Shown here piece after piece: positions 10,401-30,573 of a stretch of 64,000 nt of DNA. The stretch comes from Molossus alvarezi (Eukaryota > Chordata > Mammalia > Chiroptera > Molossidae): the NCBI GenBank assembly GCA_037176705.1, contig CM073908.1:132359430-132423429 (forward strand), read 5' to 3'. A program made the position numbers and the translations under genes. Below the pieces are notes generated by a model that was not told where the DNA came from, ran no database searches, and worked only from the letters and a program-made list of their open reading frames with translations. Within the stretch, counting starts at the first letter, position 1. The number at the start of each line of letters is the position of its first letter.

Positions 10401-11470
10401 GGGATTCAGTCTTCAGGGCTGTTGTTGCAGCCTGGGCACGCTTGCCTTCGCCCCAGCCCCAATTATTCCACTTCTCAGGCCAGTGTTTCCTGAGGTTCGC
10501 CAGCAAGAATCCACCCAGCAATTATCTCCCCTCGCGCGCGCATCGGGGGACATTACCCACGAACGCGCTGGAGAAGAAAGGTACAGATGGGTCTTTTATT
10601 GCACACTTGGAAATGTTTCCAAGGCTTTTGTTTTCTTCCCCCATTCATTCCTGCCGGATCCCTCCGATCTGCCAACTTGAGTCCCCAGAGGCTGCAGCGG
10701 GAGGGCCCGGCACACCCCGAGCCCCCGCTAGGGGGCGCGCTCTGGCCGTGGCGCCGAGCCCAGCCTGAGAGGGGGGCTTGCCTGCGGGGACGCGGGCAGC
10801 AGGGGTCGACAAGGCCTCCGCACTAACGCGGGCTTTGGGGCGCTCGCTGCTCCCGACCCGAGCTGCAACCCCTGCCCCCTGCCACGTCTGGGGTCGCCGG
10901 GAGCAGCTACAGAGGAACGGCTGCACGGGGGACGCCTCGACCGCGGACGCGCCCGGGCTCCCGCCGGGTGCGGCGTTGGAGGAGCAACCAGGTCGTGATT
11001 TCAGAGCGCGGAGAAGTTTCCCTGTCGGGGCCGGAAACCTGGGGGATGGGTGCGACAGGAGATGGGGGTTCCCGCCGAGGGACTCAGGGTGAGAGTCCAA
11101 CCACTTGCTTCTGGCCCCTGGGAGGAGACCCTCCCCCCTTCCCAAGGCAGACGAGAGGCTGCGACCGCGTCGCCGGGCTTTGTGCTGGCAGCAAGGCTTG
11201 AAAATTCCTCGGTTGGCCGCCTGGATGGATTGGGGGGGGGGGGGTTCTGTTTTCTCTTTAGTTCTCGCTCCTCCATTCCCTCTCCTGGCTGCTGACGGGT
11301 AACCGAAAGTGGCGAAGTTTGCAGATAAGGGGAGTTGTCCTGACACAATAATCGCACGCACACGTCCATACCTTGAGGGCTCGGCCGGCCGTTGTCCTCG
11401 GGACGCTTCCAAAATCGTCGCTTCCCAACAAACCTCTCCCAGCCGAGCCCTGATGGTGGAACCCACGGCT
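10400..11470. other. GC-rich, CpG-island-like stretch (proximal 5' flank)
   Basis: Dense CpGs over about 1 kb, with a G-run at 11230-11243. A 273-aa open frame on the - strand (10645-11466) is biased in the way GC-rich random sequence is, with no recognisable domain, so I do not call it. A strong CTCF-like motif lies inside at 10725-10738. Confidence 0.55.
10725..10738 (+). promoter_or_regulatory. Candidate CTCF site
   Basis: The sequence CCGCTAGGGGGCGC matches the CTCF core CCASYAGRKGGCRS at 13 of 14 positions, and it sits in a CpG-rich segment about 5.2 kb upstream of the ARX start codon. The motif match is directly visible; binding is inferred. Confidence 0.6.
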
Positions 11471-13660
11471 CAGGCGATCGACAAGGCGGAGAGGAAAGGA
11501 TTAGCATCGCCAAGGAGTCTTCCCTGAAAATCCCAAATGATCAGCCCCTTTGGACCCTTCCACCAGCTGCTCCTTTGAAAACATATCAACAAACACACAC
11601 GGTCCACAGGAAGACCCCAGCAGCCGTGGGGAGAATTGAGGCAGGGGTAGGGAGTGGAGGGCAAGCAGGGGCAGAGAAGGCGAGGGACAAGTGCAAGGCA
11701 AACGGATTATGTTACATTTCCTCCCATTACCAGACTTCCAGGAGGACAAACCTCGATGTGTGCATAAAATGCATACCCTGAAGTGGATAAGACTTTGAAA
11801 GCAGCATTTGAGGAGGTTAACCTTGACTGGTTGGAGTTAAGGGGGGTGCGGGGGAGGCAAATATTTCTGTTTGTGCCCTCCGGTTCTTCCCAGCACTGGC
11901 TGTCAATCCCAACGCTTGTTATCCTCACAAGGCTTCAGTTTGTTTGCCTGATCTCAGCAAGGTTTTCTTCCACAAGTAGAACTATAATTGCTATAATTCT
12001 ACTGTATCATTTGGATCATTGCAGTATTGTTGTTTTCTCTCCCTCTTTCTCTCCTCCTAACACTGCAGTAACACGCTCCAGTGTTAAATTAGCAGGTTGC
12101 GGAAGACCATAAATGAATGAAAGTTTGTTTTAAAAAAAAAAAGAAATTAAATAAATAAAACAGCAAAATGACTTGGCAAAGGGGATATCACATCACAGAG
12201 AATCCTTGCATGTAATCAGGACTTATTGTCTTCCCTTCCAATGGTTTCCAAATTGGTCACCAGACTCCAATGAAGTTTATTTCTATTGTTTAAATATATG
12301 TTTTGAAGAGGATGAGCATAATTTAAGGGGACCTGAGCCATCCGGTGTGGCTGGAAGCCCATTACAGCTTTATTTATCTATGTGTATATTGCACAATAAA
12401 TTAAAGCATCTCAAATGAAAAGTGTGCAAGGTTAACTCTCCTCCAAACATTTTTTCCTGTATAATAACATCTAACTGCCACCCCCTTATCCAGCATTTCT
12501 TGCAAATACAATTTTGAAACAACAATGTAGAATTAGCTCTCACAACAGTAAAGAAAGGGGTTTCTTCCATTCGCCTCCTCTAGGTAATGATTATTTCCAG
12601 TCTTGGGGACAAGCTTCATTTTTTGTCATTAAACAACAGTTTTAAACACTCCTGACCCTCACTTCTAGCTGTGATTGTCATTTTTATTTTAGTGATTGAT
12701 TTTTAAAGCAGATGAACTGCCAACCATTGTTTTCTGGGCAGCCCAGGAAAAGAAAACCAACAGTTACAAGTCCCAAAGATTAGAGGAGCCAGGAGTTGTG
12801 AAGGACCAAGTAGAAACGTGAATAATAGCATCACTAATATGAAATTACTTTTGATTAGTGGGTAAAAGAAAGTGAACAGAGTAAGGTGAAAATAAAGTGA
12901 AGTGTCAGTTTGCTTTGAGAGTAAATATCAAATTGGCTAAATTAAAAGTTATTTTATACATAATTGTATATAGCCCAATTCTTAAAAGTCTACCTAACTC
13001 AACAGATCAGTTAAATTTTTCTCAAACATCAGGGGCATCATTTGTTTTCTCAAATAACATATAGGATAACACCCGTGTTCTGATTAGACACCATGGAGAT
13101 GCCAGCAGATCAGATCTGTCTCCCTGTGGGTACGTTAGAAAACTTTTCTCTCTCTCTTTTTTTTTTTTACTCATTAGGGAATAGCTAGAGTAAATTGTAG
13201 ATTTTGAAGTTGAATATTGAATTGTGATAAAGACCATTTCAAGGCTGCTGAGTGTGAAGTTAGCTGGGTCAGGCCCTTCTCCCGGAAGTGAATGAAGTGC
13301 CTTCCCAATAGCGTCCTCACTTGGGAAGATTGATTAGAAAATACCAAAAATAAAATAACAAAGCTAGTGTTTTCACACATGTTTCCCAAAGAAACGCATT
13401 ATATTCCATTAATAGAATTAGATTTAATTCCAGGGGTCATTAAGTCAGAATCAGAAATTCTATGTTAACCTCCCCTTTTACAGCGGATGATTAAAATTAG
13501 AATACACCCCAGCACAAAGTCCAACTTTTTTTTTTTTTAAGGAGAACAGCTGCAGAAGGGGGAGGAGAGAGATGGAGAGTTGAACCCCCGTTAGGTTCTC
13601 AGAAATGATTTGTGCATTTTTTGTCTCTCTTTTATTTCATAGGATATTTTTTGGACTCAT
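11471..13660. other. Unique, partly AT-rich ARX upstream flank
   Basis: No transposon signature. 11700-12720 has the even, repeat-free look of conserved non-coding DNA. A T-run lies at 13158-13169 and another at 13528-13539. No gene seen. Confidence 0.45.
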
Positions 13661-13960
13661 TTTCAACCCACTCCTTGCGTGTGCGGAGCCGCCTCTGAAG
13701 TCACGGAGCCACCCGACAGCCGGGTCTTGTGGATTTCCGACGCGGGCCCGCCAACGAGGGAAAAGTGCCTGTGTCTTTCTCATAGCGACCAGCCGCAGGG
13801 ACTCCCGCGAGGGTCCTCGGCTGGAGGCTGCGGGGAGACCGATGCATCTTTACACCTCTCGGCTGTGCTGAGACCCTCAAGGCCGGCCGGAGTGGGCTCT
13901 CCGGGTCCGGGAGGGAAGGGGGAGGGAATCAGCGCGCAGAAGGATGGTTTAAAGCTTAAT
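13661..13960. other. Small GC-rich patch
   Basis: About 300 bp of raised GC and CpG content between AT-rich stretches, roughly 2 kb upstream of the ARX start codon. No supported coding frame. Confidence 0.4.
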
Positions 13961-15479
13961 GGGACGATATAAAAACACCAAACTGTTGGTGAGGATGGAA
14001 AAGGAAGAATGCACGAACGGCAGAAGATCCCAGGCGCCTTGGAACATTAGAGCGGGCTTAAATAAGAAAAGCAAATGTCAGAAATAGTTGAGGTTTTCCT
14101 CTGTCCCCCATCCCCATTATTCAAGTATGGGATAAACTGGTGAGACTCAAACTAAAAACCAGAGGGAGACAGAGACAGAGAGAGAGACATCCTTTTCCGC
14201 TTGCCTGTAATAGTAGGAGTAATATCTGCATTAGTATTTACACTGTCAATGTGCCTGTTCCCAACGCTTCATCGCCCTCATGTAGTGTCTTGAATGCTCC
14301 TGCCAAGCCAGCCCGCTCTGTCTGCCATCCACCCACCAGCATCCAAGAGTTATGCAGATGTTTATGGCTGAAAAAAATCCCAGTTATGCATCCTTGTATT
14401 TTAAAATACCGTCTGAAAGTGATTCAAGTATAATCCTTTGTAAAATGCTTTTCTCTTTGACACATTGGAGGGGTTGAGAGAGGAAAACCCGGCGTGGATT
14501 CCCCCCTCCCCGGCCCCTCTCCCAACAACCGTCCTGGACCCCACCCTGCCAGCGTCGGGGCCCCTGGCTGTCCCATGGGCCATGTACCCAGGCCAGGAGA
14601 ACGTCCGCGCCAGCCCCTCGTCCGGGCTTGGCCCAACTTCAATCCGAGTTGGGTCTTGGTTCTCAGTGCAAGACGCGCAGGAAGCTGTTTGGGAAGAAAC
14701 GCGCTCTCCCTCAGGCTCACTCTCTCATCTTTGCCTATGGGACCCAGGCCAAGAGAATTCAGAATTTTAGGCGCTTAGATTTGGTTGAAGCGAACCTGGG
14801 TCCCTCCCATCCTGGAGGTTCCGCTCCCCGCGCGCGATTTAAAGCGCCCAGTCTCGGACGTCGGCCTAACTAACGAGGCGAGCTTGTTGGGGGGAGAAGA
14901 GAAACGAGTCCGAGGAGAAGGGCCAGACTCCCAAACCTGTCCCTAGCCGCCCCTCCTCGCAGCTGACACTTGCCTGTCCCCTTGCGTCCTGTAGGTAATG
15001 CCTCGCGCCTTTGGCAGAGCTTTGTATTTAAAAGGACTTTTTCCAGAGTTAAAGACGGAGATGAGGTTCGCGAACGCTGCTAAGAAGAGAGCAACGGCCG
15101 GGCTCAGGGTGAAGACACAAGAGAATACTGAACGCCGAAAGGGCAGATGTTTGCTTGGGGCCGGCACCCTGGCACCTCGGAGGTCCGCCCTGCCTAAAGA
15201 GGACGACGACAGAGCGCCACTGAGCTCACGACACTGTCCTGGGAGCGCAATATGGTTTTGAAAAGTGCCAAGTCGGTCTGAACGCGAGCCTCAAGGCCTC
15301 GCTTCCAGGGAGCGAGGGCCTCGGTTGGGTGGAAGGGGCGCACGTCGCTCAAGGAGCACCCACAGGTCTGACATCCGAATAAGCTAGAGCTTCGGGCCAG
15401 CCCTAAAGGGTTAAAGGAGGAGCTGCAAGAAGAGGATGGAGAACTTAGAAAGTTGTTAGTTTAAAACAAAAAAGGAAAT
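13961..15479. other. ARX proximal 5' flank
   Basis: An AT-balanced unique segment (about 14100-14460, with the octamer-like ttatgcagatg and ttatgcatcc) is followed by GC-rich sequence from about 14470 running into the promoter. No independent gene supported. Confidence 0.45.
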
Positions 15480-15699
15480 TGACTCGGGTTAGTGCCCATT
15501 GCTCCCCCCGCCCCCCCCCCGCAGACCTTTCCGGAATCCAGTCCGGGCTTTGCGCTCAGCCCACAGACCGGCGCAGCCCGGCCTCTGGCGAGAGCCAATC
15601 AGAGGGCGCCTCTCAGCACGTGGAGGAGAGAGACTCCAGAGCTCGGCTCCCGCGGCTCACTATACTTGTTACTGCTTGTCCTGAGCGCGGAGAGGGCGA

Positions 15700-15700
<1 letters not shown>
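15480..15700 (+). promoter_or_regulatory. ARX core promoter region
   Basis: A GC-rich, CpG-rich segment immediately upstream of the first exon. It contains a CCAAT box (15595-15599), a canonical E-box CACGTG (15617-15622) and a TATA-like tatact (15661-15666), in the order and approximate spacing of a CCAAT/TATA promoter. From these I place transcription start near 15690, giving a 5'UTR of about 200 nt. The elements are visible; the start position is inferred. Confidence 0.6.
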
Positions 15701-21171
<5,471 letters not shown>

Positions 21172-21217
21172 GGAGGAACTGGCCATGAGGCTGGACTTGA
21201 CTGAGGCCCGAGTCCAG
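21172..21217 (+). CDS. ARX: ARX exon 3: homeodomain middle segment
   Basis: A 46-nt exon, the same length as I recall in human, too short to show as an open frame by itself. It completes codon 350 and encodes REELAMRLDLTEARVQ, covering helix 2 and the start of the recognition helix of the homeodomain. It ends exactly on a codon boundary (codon 365). Acceptor ttcttatag|GG and donor CAG|GTGAGC are both good matches to consensus. Confidence 0.98.
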
Positions 21218-21559
21218 GTGAGCTGCTCCCAAGAGAAAGAGGAAGTTGGGGGAAGGGCTGGGGGGAGAGTGGGAGAGGGATGAGTTGATGGATTTGGGTT
21301 GGAGGGAGTGGAGCCCTCCTTTATTAAATGAAAAGAAGTGGGGTCAGAAAAACAGACCCAAACATTCACACACCAACATATTTTAAAATATGAAGACCCC
21401 CTGGGAGGGTGGAGGGGAAGGTTTCTGGGTTTGGGAGCTTTGAAGAAGGGGTCTGGGATCGGAAAAGGGATTTCAGGGTCCCTGAGACTGAAGTTCAGTC
21501 CCCCAACCCCCAATCCACAATCCCTGTAGGCACCAATCCTTGGACTGACTTCTCCTGAT

Positions 21560-22340
21560 TGAAATAATGGGATGGAGCATGGATTTGGTTGTTAGACAAA
21601 TCCGCTCAGCTCCAAGCAGGTATTTGGCTGCGATTAAGTCTCCGATCGGGCTTCATAAAAGCCCACTTAGTGCTAGAACAAACAGGGCCATTTGAAGGCA
21701 AAATGCTGTTTGATTTCCCCTCCGCCCACACAAGGAGCTGGCTAATGCTATTTGATTTCCCATTTTTTATAGCAATGAGCCCACATTGATCTAATAGGGA
21801 GTGAGTGCAATGCTATTAAAGGTGTTTGCAGCCCCATACCAGAGTGCATTTCCGAACCCAGGCCTCATAACCAAAGAGACGATCAACACTGGGCAGCCCG
21901 ATGGCCAACAGAAAACAGATGTCCCTGAGCTAGGAGCTGAGTGAATCACTTTACAGTCAAAATCAAGCGCTGATAAAGCACAATAAATTCCATATGGCTC
22001 ATTTAATACACAACAGCTTCTTGCATTAGAGGGCTAATGATGAGGCCTGTCCCCTCCTTTCTGTTGACACATTTCTCCATTGTCAAACAGAGATGTGACA
22101 GCAACTCCGTATTTTCAGCTCAGGGGAACGAGTCGTGGGAAAGTTAAATAACTTTTAAAAAGAAAGAGAGCACCCCCCTCCCCTTCTCCTCGCTCCCTAT
22201 TCACTAGAGAAGATGTAATTAAGTGAATATGAATTATTAGAGTCCTTTCGTTTACCTTTAGGGGGGCCTCAGAGGTATTAATTCAATAATGAGGAATTGC
22301 AAGGGGACATCTTGATAATTGCAGTTGAGCCGGGAGAGAC
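21560..22340. promoter_or_regulatory. Candidate conserved intronic enhancer in ARX intron 3
   Basis: About 780 bp with no transposon, no simple repeat and many homeodomain-type cores: ggctaatg (21742), gggctaatgatg (22031-22042), gtaattaagtg (22215-22225), gaattatta (22231-22239) and ggtattaattcaataatg (22274-22291). There is also an E-box catatg (22001-22006). These are the hallmarks of the conserved enhancers known around ARX. Conservation itself is inferred, not tested. Confidence 0.45.
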
Positions 22341-23529
22341 GATCCGTCTGTAAAAGGTTTCCACGTTCTTTGAGGGCATTCTACCCCGCTGCCCCGACTC
22401 CTTTCACTGCCCCGAGGAGTGGCGGATATTCCAGTCTAGACAGATTTGGATACACAAAAGCTGCCCACCCAGCTTGGTCCTATCTAGTCTCACCTTTTCA
22501 AGCTTCTGAATTTCCACACTAGACCGTTTCTGCAATTCACAAATAGACTATTTGAGGGCTGTGGAATGTTATGGCTTGGGCCCCTTTTCAGCAGAAATTG
22601 AATAATCTACTGATTTGGATTCTGGATTTTGTCCTGCCCTGGGTGGCTGTCTAGAAGTCAAGCCAGGCTTAGATACTAGTGCTAGTAACCACAACCCCTG
22701 GTGTGTATATTTGAAAGACATGGATGTCTTTAAAACATTTTTACAACATATTCCTCTGGGATCATTTACATTATATTTTAATGTAACTCTGTATAGCCTG
22801 GAGTTCATTCTTAATTTTTAGACTTGTGTGCAGGCACAAACCCAGCCCTAAAAATGTTAATGCCTTCAAGGGAGAAGGAACATATCTCAGCTGTGGGTGT
22901 GATGAGCAGGTCACATGAAAATAATTTCGGGCTCCTGGGAGTTATTTTTAGACTATGGTAGCTGCCACATTTCAGGTAAAGGTCTCTACTAAAACTGCTT
23001 TCTATTAACAATTAGGAAGATACCTTGTACTGAAAACCACCCCCAAGCCTAAAACTGTCTTATTTAAATAACCTATTTAAATCACATTCCCCCCAAAGAA
23101 ATAAAGGACCTGTTAGCTCCGAGGATGTGGAAAGCGGACAGGTATCCTGCACCCTGATTGCGCGGGTCCAGGTATTGCTGCACACCTGGCACAGGCTGTC
23201 GGTGCCTGCCTGGGCAGAACCGCCCGTGTACAGCCCCTGCAGATGGCAGGCGGGTGCCCCATATTCCATGACATGGAGCACAGACCCCGAAATGTGTAAT
23301 TGTTTGGGAATTACCCTGGGCATTTCTTCCCTTCCAGCTCTCCCCAAACCCCAGAGCCCATGCTAGTACTCTGGGTGTTCAGTAAACATTTTTGGATAGA
23401 ATGAATGAACCACCTCCTTGATTCCCTTTTCAGTGTAGAGCAGGGGTTTTCCAGCTCTTGGGTAACCCTGAAGTAGGCGAAAATAGCTGATGTGCAGCAA
23501 AAAAACTGAGATGAGCTTCGCCTCTCTGG

Positions 23530-23690
23530 GTATGAGCTTTTACATGTCTCATTTTACTCCTCATAGCAGCCTTATGAACACAGTTTTATTACCCCCATTT
23601 TACAGATTAGAAAACTGAGGTTAAGCGAGGTTTCAGTGACCTGCCTAAGGACACACAGCAAGCAAGCGGCTGGCGGCCCAGACATTGCTT
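23530..23690 (-). repeat. MIR element (inverted)
   Basis: Inverted MIR phrases: 'acccccattttacagat', 'gaaaactgaggttaagcg', 'ctaaggacacacagcaagc'. This is an ancient element, and the only dispersed repeat I recognise inside the ARX gene. Confidence 0.82.
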
Positions 23691-23726
23691 CCCCCACCTC
23701 TAATCACACCGAACAACTTTCCTTAA

Positions 23727-26417
<2,691 letters not shown>

Positions 26418-26658
26418 GCTCTTTTCCACCATGGCCCCCCTGACCAGCGCGTCGACCGCAGCGGCGCTCCTGAGACAGCCCACTCCGGCCGTGGAGGGCG
26501 CGGTGGCGTCGGGCGCGCTGGCTGACCCGGCCACCGCGGCCGCAGACAGACGCGCCTCCAGCATAGCCGCGCTGAGGCTCAAGGCCAAGGAGCACGCCGC
26601 GCAGCTCACGCAGCTCAACATCCTGCCGGGCACCAGCACGGGCAAGGAGGTGTGCTAA
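26418..26658 (+). CDS. ARX: ARX exon 5: OAR (aristaless) domain and stop
   Basis: Last ARX exon; coding part 241 nt ending in TAA at 26656-26658. It begins [18 protein letters not shown] and carries the C-terminal OAR/aristaless motif [20 protein letters not shown] (about residues 519-538), which restrains or tunes transcriptional activity in paired-like factors. The protein ends TSTGKEVC. The OAR motif reads exactly as I remember the human protein, so this end appears fully conserved. Confidence 0.98.
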
Positions 26659-27620
26659 AGGCCGCCGTGCACCCCCGCGCCCCGGGCGCGCCCCTAAAGG
26701 TCACCTCACTCAGCACCACTCAAGACCAAATGGAAACAGAGGACCAGCACACTCCCGAGAGGCCACTGAGAGAGCGCAGCCGCTTTCGCAGCAGCCTGGA
26801 CGCGGGCAAGGCAGCCCCGGGCGCTACCGGATGCGGCACCTCCTCGCTGGCTGTCCACCCGCCCCTGTCCCAGCCCCCACCCCACCCCCGCTCTTGCCAG
26901 CCTCGCTCCAACTCCAACGTCCACTCTCTCCCGTTCTTATTTTACTGCAAATATCGGGGAGGTTTTCTCCCCAAGACGCCTGATATTGAAGTTAAAAATT
27001 TTCAAAGCCCAACCACTCTTCCTCCTGCATCCCACTTAGCCTTTTTTTTTTTTTTTTTTTAAGTAGCATTTTGGCGCTCTAAGTTGATCTCCCCAGCGTG
27101 GGCCCCGGCGTGAAGCCAGGGCCAGGGAAGCGAATGCGAATCTGTAAGATAGCTAACAGTGCACTTAATGGAAAGGGGCGTCTTGTTCTTGTTCTCTTCT
27201 TTATCATACACCAACCAAGGTTTTTATATCAAACCAAAGGGAAATACTCTGCTAGAATATGGACTGTTGAAGTCACCAACTGTGATTATTGATTCTGTAC
27301 ATACCATTGTTATTAAAAAAAAAAAAAAGAACAGAGCTTTGTATATTTGAAATGTTATAACGCAATTGCACTCAGCGTGGTATGGTAAAAGTTTGTCCTT
27401 CTGTAGATTCTTACTGTGTTGTAGATACGGTAGGGTTCCTAGACAAATATTTATGTACTCAAGCCCTTTATTTAACTTATTAACTGTAGAGGCTTCCGAA
27501 ACCTTCAAGATAAAGGCAATGGTACAGTACTTTTGTGTAATGTGTAATTGTTATCACTTTTCCTTGCTATCTAGTGGAGAAGTGTCACGCTCAAAATAAA
27601 AAAAAATATATGTTTAACAA
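26659..27620 (+). other. ARX: ARX 3' untranslated region
   Basis: From the stop codon to about 20 nt past the poly(A) signal at 27595. GC-rich at first, then a T-run (27041-27060) and AT-rich sequence. A Pumilio-type motif tgtacata lies at 27296-27303. The length of about 960 nt fits the mammalian transcript. The cleavage site is estimated. Confidence 0.8.
27595..27600 (+). terminator. ARX: ARX poly(A) signal
   Basis: Canonical AATAAA in gctcaaaataaaa, followed by A-rich sequence and then a GT-containing stretch (gtgtgaatgttctgtg at about 27627-27642). It is the best signal downstream of the ARX stop codon. Confidence 0.8.
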
Positions 27621-28124
27621 AAGGAAGTGTGAATGTTCTGTGCAGGCGCTGAGGGGACGTAGGGGGGGGGACCCCAGAGGCCAGGGGTGGGCTCCGGCGA
27701 CCCTAGCATTTCCTGGCTTTATCTGCACTCCCGTTTTCCTCGAACAGGCCCCTGGTTTGAATCCGATCCTCACAGGGATCCCGGTTTCCTACGAAGACTT
27801 ACGAATACCGCGGTGGCGCTTTCTACGGGCATTTCTGCTCCCCAGCTGTGTCGCAGCGGGAGCTGGGGTCCTGGGCCACGGAGGTGGGGTGGGCTCGAAC
27901 GTGGGTGGGTGCGAGGTAAGGGTTGTTGATGGTGGAGACAAATTTGAATTGAGTGGGAGTCTTGGCTCGGAAGTCAGTCGAAGCAGCTTTTCGTGGAAAG
28001 TGCCACGTAGCAAGGAAGTACTCAGTCCGGGATGACAGGTAACGGCGAGAAACCGAGGCTGGCTCCCGAGGGGGCGGGCTCCACCGTACACTGTACACTC
28101 TAGGGGAGAAGGGAGGGAGGGAAG

Positions 28125-28156
<32 letters not shown>

Positions 28157-29370
28157 GAATGAGAGAGAGAGAGAGAATGAGAGAGAATGAGAGAACTCGG
28201 GGATGGTGATGGGAAAGGCAGCTAGAGGTATCCAAGTGGCAGATCTTAACTCGACAAATGTCATTACATCACTTATCCAGGCATTGGAAAATGTATACAT
28301 TAAAAAAAAAAAAATTTAAAGAACCCAAGTTTCGGGAGGGGACCCCCAACAGGTTTTGGATGTGTAGCCCCCTCGGCGCACCACTCCCCGAGCCGGAACG
28401 GGAGCCTTTCCCTCCCCCAGGCCCTGCCTGCGCCCCGCGGGGTGACCGCTCCCCGCACGCCCGCCCGCGGGGGCCGGGTCTCGCCAACGCTCCCAGGGTG
28501 ATGGGAAAGGGAAGAGAAGCTTAATTAGTTTCAATTTGCAGTAATTAGCGCGCTGGACCTTTGGGGAGAGGGGCAGGCGGGGGCGGCGTGACTACCGCGC
28601 CAGGCCTCTCGGAGCCGGAACCTGCGGGCCTCGCCAGGCCCGGGGCCATTGGTCGCCGCGGGGGGCGCGGGGGCGTCTCCGGCCCGGGCTGTCGGGCTCC
28701 GCACGCGCTCCCAGGCGGCGCCCGGGAGAAGGGGGGCGGCCCCCCTCGAGGCCTGGGGCCCCAGTGTGCGCGGCCCAGGGGCAGGTGCGGGGTCGGGCCG
28801 AGGTCAGCGGCAGCTCGCGGTGGGCGGCCCGCTCCGCAGCTGCCGTGCAAAGACCCGGGCGTCCTCAGCTCGCCCCCCCATGCCGGCCCCCCCCCCTGAA
28901 ATCCGGAGTCCCCACCCGCTGGAAACCGTGGGGAGCGCGCCCTCGGGGCTCCCGGGCCGAGGCTTCTCCCCGACCTGGGCCGTGGGGCGGGTCGTCGCCA
29001 CCCTGGCCCGGCCCTGGACTCGCTCACCAACAGGGGCCTGGGGCGCAGGCCAACGACTGCCTTTGCTCAGCCGGTCCCCCTACACTTCTTCCTCGGGTTT
29101 AGCAGGCCCGGCAGGAACTTTCTAGGACGTCTGGGTGTCTCAAATCTCCACACTCCGCAGGGTGTCCTGGGGTGAGGGCCCTTCCCGGGGTGGGCAGAGC
29201 TACTCTGGAGTTTGGAGTGGAGACGGGGAAGTGCGGGAGGAACGTGAGGGAAAGGACTCCTTTCCCCCCCTGTGGTCAATATCAATTTTCCGTCGATTTT
29301 GGCTTTTTGTTTAGGTAGGGCTTTTTTTCCCCTCCAGGCTGCCAGTTGGATGGTGTACGAGAAACAGTAC
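27621..29370. other. Intergenic: GA repeat and CpG island downstream of ARX
   Basis: Unique sequence, then a GA-rich microsatellite (28104-28193), then a strongly GC-rich, CpG-dense stretch (about 28350-29120). Open frames in the island overlap on both strands and carry no domain, so I call none. A CpG island just past the 3' end of a developmental gene may be regulatory or may start an antisense non-coding RNA; neither is shown. Confidence 0.5.
28104..28193. repeat. GA-rich microsatellite
   Basis: GGGA/GAGA repeats with occasional gaat interruptions. Confidence 0.93.
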
Positions 29371-29379
29371 CATTCTTCC

Positions 29380-29900
29380 TGTTAATGAACTCTTTTTTAA
29401 GTCATTTTTTCTCATTTGACCCTTCCATGGAGCAGAAGCAAATTGCGTGAAATTACCTCCAAGGATTACGTTTATTACCGGCCAATGAGAACCCCTCGCC
29501 TTGTTTTACAAACTCTTAATCCTGTGTCATTCTGATGCCGCAAACAAGCCCCGGTCCTGGGCCTCCTATTCTTTCAACTTTCCCCAGCTGGAGGGACCTC
29601 ATTCTGCACTTAATATTCCCCATAAATATCACACGCTAAAGACCCCCTGACTTCCAGCAAGTCCACATTAAACATGTGACATGTCACGCATGACAAACTC
29701 TGAGTATCTTTTCAAAGCAGCATTAAAAGCAAAGAAACCAATTTTCTTCTCCTTCCAAACCTCCCCAAGTGCTGAATGATGGGGATTGGAAAGAGCCACT
29801 GGAGCGTACTTAGGGGGATTTTATGAGATTTTCCAGAATGATTTAATCTTATTGTGAGCATTATTAATGAATGGCAACCCAATTTGGCCCCAATATCTGG
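29380..29900. promoter_or_regulatory. Candidate conserved non-coding element between ARX and POLA1
   Basis: Repeat-free, AT-balanced block with homeobox-type cores (gttaatgaac at 29380, gcacttaatattcc at 29606, gcattattaatgaatg at 29859) and a CCAAT-like gccaatgag (29481-29489). Candidate enhancer by composition and location only. Confidence 0.38.
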
Positions 29901-30485
29901 GAACGCGTCACAATGCTGGGAGCGGCTGACCCCCCTCCCAACCTTAAGCAAACCTCTTCCACCTCGGAGGAGAGGAGGAGGAGGAGGAGGGGAGGAGCCC
30001 AAGCGAGTTGGGGAGAGCCCCATGATAGGAGCATGGCTGTCCCCTGTCACACCCGGGGCAGAATGCCCCACCACCTGCTTTCCCAGGGCCACCCCCACAG
30101 CATCTTGGGGTGAGGGATGATTGGGAGCCCGGTCTGGGCCTCTGTGGGAAGGATTAGGGGAAGGGGTAAGTTAATTTGCTACATTTTCAGGCAGGCTAGC
30201 CAGATCTGGATGAGGCCTGGAAAGAAAAGGCAAGAAGGAGGCAGCTGGCATAACATTATCAGAATGTGCCCCTAAGTGTTCTTCCGTCACCCATGGCCTG
30301 GATCATGGGCAGTAGTTAGGGTGGACAGCTTGGTAAGTGGATGAATTAGGGAGAGTGACTACTGAAGGAAAGGTTTGGACCCACTGGGGACTTGAAAGTC
30401 AGACTTCGGCTAAAAGTCATCGGTATTGGCCCGGCCAATTTTCCACCTCTTCCCCCTCCAAGTGCAGCAAACATTTATTATTATT

Positions 30486-30519
<34 letters not shown>

Positions 30520-30542
30520 CCAAGAGGCAAGGCACCTGTAGT

Positions 30543-30573
<31 letters not shown>

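Noticed and set aside
10645..11513. 273-aa and 170-aa - strand frames upstream of ARX
   Set aside because: GC-rich sequence lacks stop codons by chance. No domain, and both overlap frames on the other strand.
28545..29125. Frames of 112-161 aa in the CpG island downstream of ARX
   Set aside because: Frames on both strands overlap the same CpG-rich bases, with proline/arginine/glycine bias and no domain.
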